A stretch of 64,000 bases of DNA from Anaeramoeba flamelloides (lineage: Eukaryota > Metamonada > Anaeramoebidae): positions 5,952,001-6,016,000 of the forward strand of contig JANTQA010000060.1 in the NCBI GenBank assembly GCA_027625915.1. Reading direction: 5' to 3'. The notes under the pieces are model-generated. The model did not search any database. It saw only the letters and a program-made list of their open reading frames with translations, and was not told the DNA's origin. Below are positions 9,463 through 20,410 of the stretch, in pieces. The translations under genes and the position numbers were made by a program. Position 1 is the stretch's first letter, and each line of letters starts with the position of its first letter.

Positions 9463-12400
9463 AATGTTTGAATTCTTACTATTTTTTTTTTTTTTTTTTT
9501 TTTTTTATTAATTACGGAGAACTAATATTTTTAAAAGTTTACAATTTTTTTGCTTTTTTTTTATTGCTTTTTGTTTTTGTACCACGTTTTTTTTTAGTTT
9601 TTTTTTCGTTCGTTTATAAAAAAAATCTGTTCTTGTATTCTTTCGATCAATTGGTAATCAATAAATTAATCTTTTTTATTTTTATTTTAATTATTTAAGT
9701 TTATTTTCTTAAAAGTTGAAATGAAAAAGTCAAGTTATTAACTGTAAAATAATTTACCAAATTCAAAACATTTAAATAAATAGTTCATTCTCACACATAA
9801 TATTTTTTTGAAATATTTTTTTAATTTTCATATCTTTGACCCAAAAGAAATTAACTGAATGATTTTTAATAAAAAATTATTTTAATAATTAATCCAAAAT
9901 CAATCAAGTCTTTTGCCATATATTTACTCACAGTAAAGGGTGTTAAAACAGAATAATCATCAAAATTAAAAAACGAGCACATAACTGTGGTCAACTGGGT
10001 TAACAAGAAAGCACATATATCAAAAAAAATCTAGAAAAATCTAAAAATAAATATTTCAGATATATATATTTATATATATATTTAGAATGTTATTTTCCAT
10101 TTAACAATTGGAATAGTTAATTTCATGTTCCGATAATATTTTACTAATTATTAGTTGCAAAAATCAAATATCTTTACGCAATCAATTTAAAATGATATTT
10201 TGAGTTTTCAACAATCCCACTGTGCTTTTGAACTTTGAGGTATAATTTTAGTAATAATATTTTTCTTTGAATAGTGTATATTTTAAAATTTAAAAATATA
10301 CACACATCTAAAACAGTTCTAAGAATCACAACATTACAATTGCCAGGAAAATTGGAAATAATTTTCATTTTGAAAAAATATGAAAATCATTTTTTTCATC
10401 TTTTAGTTTTTGTTTTCATTTCATTTTTTAAAATTAAATAATCGGTTTCATTTGATAAATATATGTTTAATTGATTGATATAATGTTAAAATTTTTTCTT
10501 TAAAAAAGAAAAACTAAAATAAAATAGTTGGTATTCTCTAATCATTTGATTGATCAATACCCCAATTAAAATTTAAACAAATTTACCAATGCATTTTTTG
10601 TTCTTCACTCACTAATACTTTTAACATAACCTTGATTTATTAGTATTTATAATTATTTTTTTTTTGTTTTTTGAGTCTTGTAATTTATAAATAATTGTTA
10701 AAAATTTCAATTTGAGAAGGGTTCTAATTTGGAATTTCTTCTTGAATTGATTAGTTAAAATTCTTTTTTTTTCAAAAATTGAATTTTGGTGTGTTAAAAA
10801 TTTTGAATTGTCGTTTATGTTTATATATATTTTAGGACCAATATATTATTTTATATTATTATTATCTTATTTTTTTCTTACTCTTGAAGGTTTGGAAACT
10901 CAATATTTAAAATTGTTTTTCAACTTTTTGTAGTTTTTAGTTGAACATTATTATTTTCTTTTTGACAGTTAAAATTGTTTTCATCACTTCTTTATTCTTA
11001 ACAAATTTTAAAATAGAATTGAAAAAATCTTACTTTATTGAGTTTTGTTGTTTAACAAAAATCTTATAATCATTTTCTTATAATCAAGTTTTTTCTTTAA
11101 ATTGGCCGTATCTTGTTTTCACAAAAAAAAAAAAGTGCTATTTTTTTTTTTTCATTTTTTGGAAATACTTCAACAGTAGGATTTTGAAATAAATACCATA
11201 AATATTGATTAAATTAGTATTTTTATTTAACTTAATTTGTTATTGTAATTTAATGAATACCTCTAATAACATAGAATTTTTTTATGAAAGAGAAAAAACA
11301 TTTACCATTTATTTATAAATACCTTTAATTGATATATCTGTCTTTATTTGAACAAATTTGAGAAAATTATAATTACTTGTATTTTTGTCAATTAAATCAA
11401 TATAAAATTACAAAATAATCATTAATTCAGATATAATTATATTGTTTGTTTCTTTATTGAAGATTTTTGTTCGACCAGACTCTAATAATTTAATGAAAAA
11501 GTTGATTTTTTCATTTTTTTTTTTTATTATTCATTATATAATTTACTTGAAAAGGTACCTATTTGTCAAAAATGGATAGTAAATTTGAAATTTATGAAAC
11601 TGTGGACTACTATCTTTCTTTTTAATAACCGGTTATCACTTTTTGCAAAATTAAAATTTTATAGATGTTTTTATTAATGTCAACCAACTGTCTGGATGGT
11701 GGGATTATAAAAAATAACTTTGGAAATATATTTTAAACCTTTAAGGTGTCAATTTTTTTACTAAAGTAAATAAATTTCAAAATATTTATTAAGAATTCTT
11801 AAATTGGTCGAGATTTAATGATCCAAAATTGTAAAAAATATAAAAAAATTCATATATGTTTTTTTATTCATTTTTGATCATTAAAGCTCATAGAATATAA
11901 TAATTTTTGATCTAAGTTTTTAAAGTTATTACTTCAACTAAAAAAAAATTTTAACTCCAATATAAGATTTTGTGAATATTTATTTCCCTTTTAGACCCAA
12001 AAAATAAATTTCAAATATTAAACAATATAGATTTAAAAAGCAATTTTTTTAACAACAATAATAATCAGTTATTAAAAATCAAGAGGGTGTCCATATTTAT
12101 TCTGTTTGCCTGCCTCTTCATTTTTCAATAATTAGATACCTTACAAACAACTAAACCGGTTAAATAAGAAAAAAAACAAAAAAAAATTGAAAGTTTCTAT
12201 AATACAATATCCCAATACAGTATTATTTTAAATAGATATTTTTTTCTAGAAATAAACAATATAAATATTTGTGGGAAAAAATGATTATTTTTAATCTTTT
12301 TTATTTTAGATTAGCTTTAATATATAATAATAACCCAAATAATTATTCCTGATTTTTATTAGAATATTTTTAGATACACAGATCATGTATAATTTTGCGT

Positions 12401-13397
12401 TTAAACAATATCTATCGGAACAAAGTCAAAACACATTATTCTGGTGCTTTTGAAATAGTAAAAATATTTAAAGGTAAAAATATTTTTATTTCTATTTTGA
12501 ATTTTATTTGAATCTCAAATAGGATGCCAATATGAATCTTGTTGTTTTTTCTCAAATAAGGAAGATAAAAAATATAGTTTTTCAAATTTTAAGAAAATAT
12601 GTTTATTGGTTCTTTTTACTTTATAGAGATGTCAACCATTTTTACATTATGTATTATTCTGCTTATTTCTTATTTTTAATTTAAAGTTAAACTATAATAA
12701 ATAATTGATATTTGGAAATTATTTTGTGCAAATTTGATAAAAACAAAGTTTATAAATTTAAATTTTATTTTGATAAGACTATTAGAGAAACCTTAAAATT
12801 CTCTTTGGTTAACAAGATAAATTGTTTCAATATTTTTGAGGAATAGTCGCTTTTTCTTTAATTTAATGTAAATTCAAAAGAATCAAACACATTTCTCAAA
12901 TTCAAATGTATTCAAATATTATAATTCGCTAAAAATGTTTCTTGTTTAAAAAAATTAAAACATCAAAATTAGATTTTTTTTTTCGTTTCTTTGAGGTATT
13001 TTCTCAATTAATTTTAAAAAACTTGATTTTTTTTTTTATTTCTATATTTATCAAATGATAAAAATTGATGAATTTATATTATTTAGTCAATATCCCAATT
13101 AAAACGGTTAATAGACACTCTATAAATTAATTTTTTATATGTAAAATTATAGTATAATAATAAAAAAATACTGGGCATTAAAATAATCCAGGATTTATTT
13201 TCTAATTGTTAAGGATTATTCGAATTTTATTCCCAGTGGCTATTACTTTTATACTCACAACACGAATTATGAACTCAAAAGAATGTTGAGTTAATAGATC
13301 TTGTTAAAATGTAAAATTTAGGTTGTTTTTGAGGAAGGTAAAAAAAATTTACTTTCCAAAATCCAAATTTTTCACTCAAAATTTTCTACTTCCAAAA
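9463..13397. other. 3.9-kb A+T-rich region without recognisable gene
   Basis: It opens with a long T run (9481-9506) just after the TPR stop, probably the transcript's 3' region. No coding frame with family resemblance is seen on either strand. A stretch at about 12627-12722 is similar to the spacer of the large inverted repeat at 62949-63059, so at least one dispersed repeat fragment lies here. Confidence 0.45.
12627..12722 (+). repeat. Fragment of a dispersed repeat (shared with 62949-63046)
   Basis: Both sites read atgtcaac, then about 20 bp later a nearly identical tattattctg-ttatttcttattt block, then taattgatattt. I judge roughly three quarters of positions to match by eye. The element type is unknown. 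Confidence 0.35.
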
Positions 13398-13504
13398 TGA
13401 TATTGGGAATATGTCATTCCACTTTGGGTTGAAGTATGTTAGAGTTGGTGGCGAGTGTAGCCACCAATTTGAAAAGAAAGTGGAGTTACATTTTCCCAAT
13501 ATCA
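13398..13504. other. Long stable hairpin, candidate structured RNA or foldback remnant
   Basis: Three nested stems are visible. 13398-13408 pairs with 13494-13504 (11 bp, perfect). 13412-13425 pairs with 13477-13490 (12 Watson-Crick pairs plus one G-U out of 14). 13445-13452 pairs with 13460-13467 (8 bp, GC-rich) around the 7-nt loop gagtgta. This part is richer in G and C than its surroundings. A plus-strand open frame overlaps it (13411-13653), but it shows no family resemblance and begins inside the stem. It could be a structured non-coding RNA, a regulatory hairpin, or the remnant of a foldback element. Confidence 0.4.
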
Positions 13505-13719
13505 AAAAAAATAGCTTTTTATTTTTGCCTTGCTTTGTTGGGATTTTTCGAAAAGTTTTTGGATCAATAAATGATTTTAGTCAAAATCTTAAATTGCTAA
13601 AAATTGGCAATATTTTGACTTTCCCTCAATTCACTATATTTTTAGGGTCTTAATCTATTTACTACTTTACATTTCAAGGCACACAGAGCATAAAATTCAG
13701 ATAGTCCTTAATATTAAGG

Positions 13720-14144
13720 GAATTTTTTTTGAATTGCTGAATAAAAACCCTTTTTTAAGAACCCAACCTTTTATGATATAACTCGCCCACTTATTCGTAT
13801 AATGATTAATGAAATTACACTTGTTCAAAACACCATTCAATCAATCAAATAACAAGAATAAAAATTATCATTTCCCAAACTCATACAAACCTCAATAAAA
13901 ACTCGATTGTTTTTCAAAAAAAGTAGATCTGCTTAGGCTTATCAAACAAATTCTTGAGTATTCTATAGGCACCCCCTTTACTTTAATGAACTTTAGGTAG
14001 GTTTATTACTAAGCTTCATAAAAAAATAGGTACTTAAAAAAAAAGGATTTGATTATTAATAAAAGAAATTACCCAACAATTTTCCTCATATTCACAAATA
14101 AAAATCTTGTCAGGGATTATTTTCAGGTTAAGTATTTTTTTCAC
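13720..14144 (-). mobile_element. Truncated copy of the 479-bp TIR element
   Basis: From about 13747 onward the sequence aligns colinearly with 38690-39059, sharing words such as cacttgttcaaaacaccatt and ctttaggtaggtttattact. The right terminus carries the element's inverted repeat ending at 14144, followed by the TA at 14145-14146. The left terminal repeat is not recognisable, so this copy is 5'-eroded and older than the complete one. The left boundary is approximate. No coding sequence is present. Confidence 0.7.
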
Positions 14145-14755
14145 TACTATATATTTTAGAATTATTTCTAATATTTTTGGTTGATCAAAAAATTGAATTT
14201 CCATGTTTTTGAAATTTTTAGGTTTTCGATTTGAAAGTAAGGTACTTTTAAAAGTTAATTTAGGGTATTTTGATCTGAAATAACTATTCTAAAAGAAAAG
14301 ATAATTTACAAATTTAAAAAGTCTCAAAGATGAAAATATATTCCATTTAAATTTCAAATACCAGTAGGATTACTGGATTAAAATTTTCTCTGCTTTGAAT
14401 AAAAAGGATCCACTCAGCCAAGGTTCTAAATTTTTTGAGTACCATTTTAATTTTTGATCCCAAATTCTTCTTAATCTTGTATAAAAAGGAAGAAATTTAA
14501 TAGCAAATCAAAAAACAGAAAAACCAATTTCAGAAAGGAGTAAAAATGATACGTATCTATTAAGGTTCATTCTTTTATTTATTTGTTTGATTCTTTTTTG
14601 AATCTATTTATTTTATAAAGAAAGCAGATTTCTACATTAATGTTGTAAAAAAAAAAAAAAAAAAACAATAAAAATAATTTCTGATTTTTTTGTTTGTTGT
14701 GTAGAAAATTTAAATAAAAAAAAAAATTTTTTGGAAATTTCAAAACAATCCCTAC
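14145..14755. other. Intergenic DNA, 3' flank of RPS9
   Basis: No gene seen. An 18-A run lies at about 14647-14665 and T-rich tracts precede the RPS9 stop on the minus strand. Confidence 0.45.
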
Positions 14756-15676
14756 TTAGTCTTCTTCTTGTTCTTCGTTCTTATTTCCTCTCATTACATT
14801 TAATTTTCTTTTTAATCTACCTGGTCTTCCTCCACCAAATGGACTTTTTGAAGAAAAGCCAATGTGTTTTTGTGATTCAATTTTGACCATAAAAGATGGT
14901 ACATTGACTAATTGGCTACCAACAGAGATGTGTCTTTGTTTGATAAGTACTCTTGCGTGATGAATGGATCTTGCGAGTCCTGATTTGTATACTTGGGTTT
15001 GTAATCTTCGATCAAGAAAATCATCAATTGTGAGTGTCAAGACATATTCAAGTCTTTGTTTCTGTTCGTCAAGGATTCCGAGGTTAGTTAATCTTCTTAA
15101 AAGAGCTGCACCTTCAAAGATTCTTCTTGGATCTTTTTTTTTTATTTTATTTTTTTTTTTTTTTTTTTGATGATTTTTTGTTTTTTTTTTTTTTTTTTTT
15201 ATTGATGGTTTTTATTTTTTTTATTCATAAAGAATTTATTGGAAATTGTTTGTTCATAAATTAGAATTTCGTGTTTTTTTTCAGTCAAATGTATATTGAA
15301 AAGATTCGAAGCAAAAGAGAATTTAAAAAAAACAAAAAAAAAAGAAAAAAGCAAAAAAATTATAAAAAAAAAAAACCAAATTTAAAAAAAGCAAAACGAA
15401 AAGGAAAAAGTAAAAGTGTACCAAAACACTTTTGTTCGAAAACAATTTGCTAAAAACAAGAAAAGAAAAAGAAATTAAAAATAACAAACCATTTTCTTCA
15501 AGTGTAAGAAGGTTTCTTGCAGATTTTCTAATTTTAGCAAGTGTATAATGAACTCTCCATACTTCTCTTTTTGTTCTAAGACCGTATTTTCCTACAACCT
15601 TAAGTTCATGATCTAATCTTTCTTTTTGGTATGGACGACGTGGTGTCTTAAATGTTTTTGATTTTCTTCGGGACAT
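14756..15676 (-). CDS. RPS9: 40S ribosomal protein S9 (uS4)
   Basis: Two exons, 15676-15490 and 15132-14756, give a 187-residue protein (human RPS9 is 194). The intron (15489-15133, 357 nt) has a GTTTGT donor and an AAAG acceptor in a phase-1 position, splitting the Asp codon of DPRR. The conserved blocks are [55 protein letters not shown], the S4 RNA-binding domain around residues 105-165 ([18 protein letters not shown], then [17 protein letters not shown]), and [14 protein letters not shown]. The C-terminus is acidic (EEQEED). uS4 binds the 5' domain of small-subunit rRNA and nucleates 40S assembly. The initiating ATG at 15676 is followed directly by [14 protein letters not shown], shorter than the human N-terminus by a few residues. 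Confidence 0.96.
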
Positions 15677-16894
15677 TTATAAATATTATTAAAGAATTTA
15701 ACAAAAGAAAAAATGATTTCATATCTTTACAATTTCTCAAGAAGAATTATTCTGAATATAAGCCCGAAAAAACAACAAAAAGAAACTGTAAAGTCTTTAG
15801 TGTTAAAAATCCTAAAGTGATTACATTTTTTATTCTAACTTGATGAATGATTTGAAATTGAAACGATAATATGTTCCTTTTCATTTTCGAGAATACTCTT
15901 TAGGGTTATTTATTTAATTATAAAATTCTTGGATGAAATTTAATCAAGATTTAGTTTGATTTGTGAAAGTTTTTAATGGAATCAAAAAATTGCTTTCTCA
16001 AAGCACATAATCAGTATTTCCAATAAAATCCTTTCTTTTTTTTCTTGTTTCAATGTAAAATATAAGGGACTATCCAATAGTACACTAGAGTTCAAATCAA
16101 TTTTGAATGTAAACATCTTTGATATTTGAAATGAAATTTTAAATTAGTTAGGGAAATAAAACACAATGTTAATATTTTTAGAAATATTCTCAATTTTTTT
16201 TTGGTTTTTTTTTTTTGATTTTTAAAAAATTCAAAAAATTTAATTTAATTGAAAGATAAATAATCTCATTGGATCCTTCATTTTTCGATTTTATTTTTTA
16301 ATAATAAAACTTTAAGAAATCAATATCATACTTACTTATTGTAAATTGTCCGTTTCTCCGATAGTTTAATGTATTCTATAAAACAAAAAAACACTCTGAT
16401 TTTTTTTGAAACGCAAATAAAACTTTTCTTCAGGTATTATTTTGATTAACATAACCCTTAATGAAAATTTATTTGAACTTTTTTATTACTTATTACAAAA
16501 AAAAATATTTTACTCATTACAAAGCTCTAAGGTTCTTCCTTTGAGTTGTTAAATCAAACCAAATACTGAATTTTTTTTAAAAGGAAATACTCATATTTGA
16601 ATTTGAGATCTGATAAATTTCATTAACTGCCTAGTTATATACTCTCAAATACAAAATAAATCACTCAGAAATTGGATTTCAAATTTTTAAAAAAATATTG
16701 AAACAGAAATTTGGTTTTATTAACAAATCAGAACACTCAAATAGCAATTTTCAAAATTTAAAATAAGATATCTTCTCCAGATTCTCTCACTAATTTTACT
16801 TTTTTGAATATTAAAATGATTTTTTTTATTAATAAATATTCCAATAAAAAGGATTCATCATCCTTTACAAATTATAATGATCTAACATTATATA
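15677..16894. other. Intergenic DNA upstream of RPS9
   Basis: It holds the RPS9 promoter side. No coding frame or repeat copy is recognisable up to the first hairpin MITE at 16895. Confidence 0.45.
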
Positions 16895-17065
16895 GCCAGT
16901 TCTACTTTTAAAGCACAAATATTCAATGAATATTAAGGCAAAAAATTTAGATTCTAGTAAAATGATTTGTGTAGTATAAAAAAATCCTAAATATATTCCT
17001 TAATTTGAGATTTTTCGTGTCTTAAATTTGGTGGAAATTTTGTGACTTAAATTTGAAACTGAATG
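16895..17065. mobile_element. Hairpin MITE family A, copy 1
   Basis: Non-autonomous DNA element of about 171 bp with termini related to CAGTCAGTTCC. It starts directly after TA at 16893-16894 and ends near 17065. The left half (cagttctacttttaaagcac) is the approximate reverse complement of the right half, so the whole unit folds on itself. This copy is one of the more diverged. TA flanks and CAGT termini are those of Tc1/mariner-type elements. Confidence 0.7.
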
Positions 17066-17348
17066 TCTATGACGAAAAGCTTTATCATTTTTAATTTTTT
17101 ATATACAAAGATATTTATGTTTAAAGCCTTTTGAATATTAAGAAATAATGAGACAGATTGGATATTATTTTAATTTTTTTTCAAAAAAAAAAAAACAAAT
17201 TTATATGGTATATTTATGGATAAAATTAAAAAAAAGTGATATTGGCTTGTAATTTTCTCTTTTGATTTAGTTAAAATAATTATTGGAATCAATAGAAATT
17301 TCACTAAAAAAAAAAAGGTCAAAAAAAAAAAAATTAAAATTGCAATTA

Positions 17349-17549
17349 CAGTCAGTTCCACTTTTAAGGAAAAAACTTTTAAAGAAATTTAAGGAAAAAA
17401 AAATTTCTCAAATTAATTCTCGAAATTCAGATTCTAGAAAAATAAATTGTAAAATTAAAAATTCCAAAATTTATGCCTTGATTTGAGATTTTATTGTACC
17501 TTAAATTTCGTTGAAAATATCTGTGTTAAAATTGAAAGATACTGAAATG
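17349..17549. mobile_element. Hairpin MITE family A, copy 2
   Basis: The left terminus cagtcagttccactttt follows TA at 17347-17348. The interior shows the family's 'tttgagatttt...ccttaaatttcgttgaaa' right half, and the right terminus (near 17549) is decayed. A small open frame at 17283-17486 overlaps it and is not a gene. Confidence 0.68.
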
Positions 17550-17880
17550 AATTATTTGCCTTTTATTATCATACGATATCATTTTAAAAACATTTCATTA
17601 TTTACATTATACTTTTTATTAATTTATTTATTATATTTCATTATTTATTTTTTGAATTTCCTTCAAACATTTTTTTGATTCATATTTGTTTCTATTAAAC
17701 GATAAACAAACATAATTTGATTATAACGTAAAAAAAATTTCAAATTGTTTTTTTTTTTCCGAATTAAAGAACTAACTTTAATAAAATTACATTTGCTAAA
17801 TCTTTTTATTTTTATTCTGTTGAAATAATAACCTTTTTATGATTTTAATTTAGTTTGTTAAACAAGTTGATAAAATAATA

Positions 17881-18074
17881 CACCCAGTTCCACTTTTAAA
17901 GTACAAACTTATAACAAAATTTAAGGTACACAAAAATCTCAAATTGAGGAATATATTTGGGAATTTTTTATACACAAATTATTTTACTAGAATTTGAATT
18001 TTGTGCTTTAATTTGAAATTTTTATTGTATCTTGAATTTCTTTTAAAGTTTGGGCCTTAAAAGTAGAACTGATA
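17881..18074. mobile_element. Hairpin MITE family A, copy 3
   Basis: It begins cacccagttcc after TA at 17879-17880 and ends tagaactgata near 18074. Left and right halves are complementary over most of their length, with the family's central ttttactagaattt motif. Confidence 0.72.
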
Positions 18075-18279
18075 AAAAATGATTAATCAATTTTGTTGGG
18101 CTTCCTTCTAATATCCTTAATATTGGAACAAAAATATTTATCTTTTGGGAGGTAATCCAACATGAAGAATAATTACAAGGAGTTCTTTAATTAATTTAAC
18201 CATATGAAACCATGTTAATTTAGTGAACTCTTATCTGGCATATCACAAGGAATACTGTACTTAGTCAAATAAAAACTTA

Positions 18280-18689
18280 ATGTTTATTTTTGATTATAAT
18301 TTGAAGAAAATATTCTTCAGAGTACATAATTCCAACTTACAATCGAAAAAATGGAACTCTACTTTTAAATTTGTCCCATCTAAGAAAAAAATTGGTTTAA
18401 ATTTACATCAATACAAAACAAAACATACAACATTATTATCTATTGTAGATTCTCTTTTATCCTAATTTTGTTAATAAATCATAAAATAAAATTAATTATA
18501 AAAAAATTCATGTATTGTGTAATTATATATTCATCTCGTTCTGAAAATTCGTTAGAAATTGATATGATTTGTTCTCGCGAAAAAAGAATATTTTTTATTT
18601 TTAATTTTTCCCAGATTTACAATTTTCTTTTTTTCTATTATTGTAATTCTATTAAAAAATGGTCTAATTTAAATGTTTCAAAGATATAA
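18280..18689. other. Unassigned stretch between MITE copies
   Basis: Two short plus-strand frames lie here (18280-18465 and 18468-18689) in different phases. Neither has family resemblance. I see no evidence of a gene. Confidence 0.3.
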
Positions 18690-18771
18690 TTAAACAAAGA
18701 TTATATTTAATTTATAATGAATTTTTTTTTTTAATCTGAACAAAAAAACAAATAATAATCAATATTTAGTA

Positions 18772-18969
18772 CATCCAGTCACATTTTTAAGACACAAACT
18801 TACAAGGAAATTTAAGGAACAAAAAAATCTCAAATTAAAGCACATTTTTTTTATTTTTATTTTTTTTACAAATTATTTTACTAGAATTTTCATTTTCCGC
18901 TTTAATTTGTGAATTTTTTTTTATCTTAAATTTTCTTGAAAGTTTCAGTCTTAAAAATGGAACTGAATG
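18772..18969. mobile_element. Hairpin MITE family A, copy 4
   Basis: 198 bp, flanked on both sides by TA (18770-18771 and 18970-18971). The termini are catccagtcacattttt on the left and the reverse complement of cattcagttccattttt on the right. The central ttttactagaatttt motif is present. Confidence 0.78.
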
Positions 18970-20410
18970 TATTTTTTTTTTATAACAGAGAAACCGTTTT
19001 CATTCAATTTCCAACCCTTCATGGTAAAAATAAAGCATTTTTTTTATTCACACCCTATTGAAAAATGATTTTGATTTTTGTTTCTTTGGTGAAAAATACA
19101 GTCTACAAAATATTATAAATTGAAGCATGAAATTATCTTAGAATAACTATTTTAAAATTGTTATTTTAACTTTATAATATTCTAAAATAAATTTTAATAT
19201 CATTCTTTTAAGGTAAATTTAAGAATTAAACAGAACATATTTTACAAAAATAAAGTTGAGAATGAGTAGATCCAAAAATTATATTTTTTTTCAAAAAAAT
19301 CAATGATTTCTCAGAATCCTTTGCCAATAAATCTTATACAATATAAAAATTTTTATAGGGCTAACCTCTTTCTTGTTGACTTTTATCAAACATTATTTAC
19401 TTAACAGTTAACTAATTAAAAGTTATAACTCAAAACAAAATCCAATATTCAATTTATCGAGTTCTCAAAATACTTTTTTTTTTTATTAATCAATTAAGTG
19501 ATGTTTTCATAATCAACTTGAATTAGCTTTAACAAAATTTGAAATAACCAAATATTAGAAACATCAAACATATTTTTGTAAACAAAAAATCTTCTCCAAA
19601 CACTATGAAAACTTTCGAAAACCTTTCATTTTTTATTGACAACTAAATAAACAATTAAAGATAATTATAAGTGTAATACTTAATTTTTTTAAAAAAAATC
19701 AATTTAATATTATATTACCTTGAAAATATCTCTTATTTTTAAAACAAACTTAGAATTACTTTCTTTACACCAAACAATCTGCCAAAAAACTGATAATTAC
19801 ATAAAGTCTAACATTTTTTTTTTTATATTTTACTTTGAAGAGAGATTATATATAACAAATTAGAAAAGTGCTATGTGTTATGATTAACCATATTTTTAAT
19901 TTAATCAGAAGTAATAAATCTACCTACATATTCCAGAAATTAGATATATTTGATTTCTTTTAATTTTGAGATTTTTTATTTTTTCAAAAATAACTTTGAA
20001 AATCTTATTTTTTTATTTCAACTTATAATTTTTAGTAATTTGTTTTTTTCGAAAACAATAGTGAGAAAAATAAAATTATCCTGGCGATAATACAGCCAAT
20101 TGATATTTCTTGTTAAAAATTTAATTAGTCATCTAAAAAGAAAATAATTAATAAAAATTTTTCGGTTTTCATTCGAAAAAAATTAGTTTATATGTAAAAA
20201 TATATTTCTTTATAGAGGATATCAAGGTTAAAGAAGGATAGTATTAATAACAAAAAATATTCATGAAAAAATAAAAATAAAAAAAAAAATTTAAAATAAT
20301 AAATTATATTTTATTTTTTTTTTGAAACACAAAAAGCTGTATTTCTCAATTTTCATTGAAAATAATCGTAAGTAAATAAAAATAAAAAAATCTTATTATT
20401 TTAAATTTTA
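18970..20410. other. Intergenic DNA
   Basis: No supported gene. This is the 3' flank of the minus-strand ankyrin gene. The sequence is A+T-rich with no repeat family recognised. Confidence 0.45.

Noticed and set aside
9459-9698. 79-codon frame after the TPR gene
   Set aside because: Almost entirely Phe/Leu/Ile from T runs; it is the 3' flank.
13411-13653. 80-codon plus-strand frame as a gene
   Set aside because: It begins inside the hairpin stem, ends in low-complexity sequence and resembles no family.
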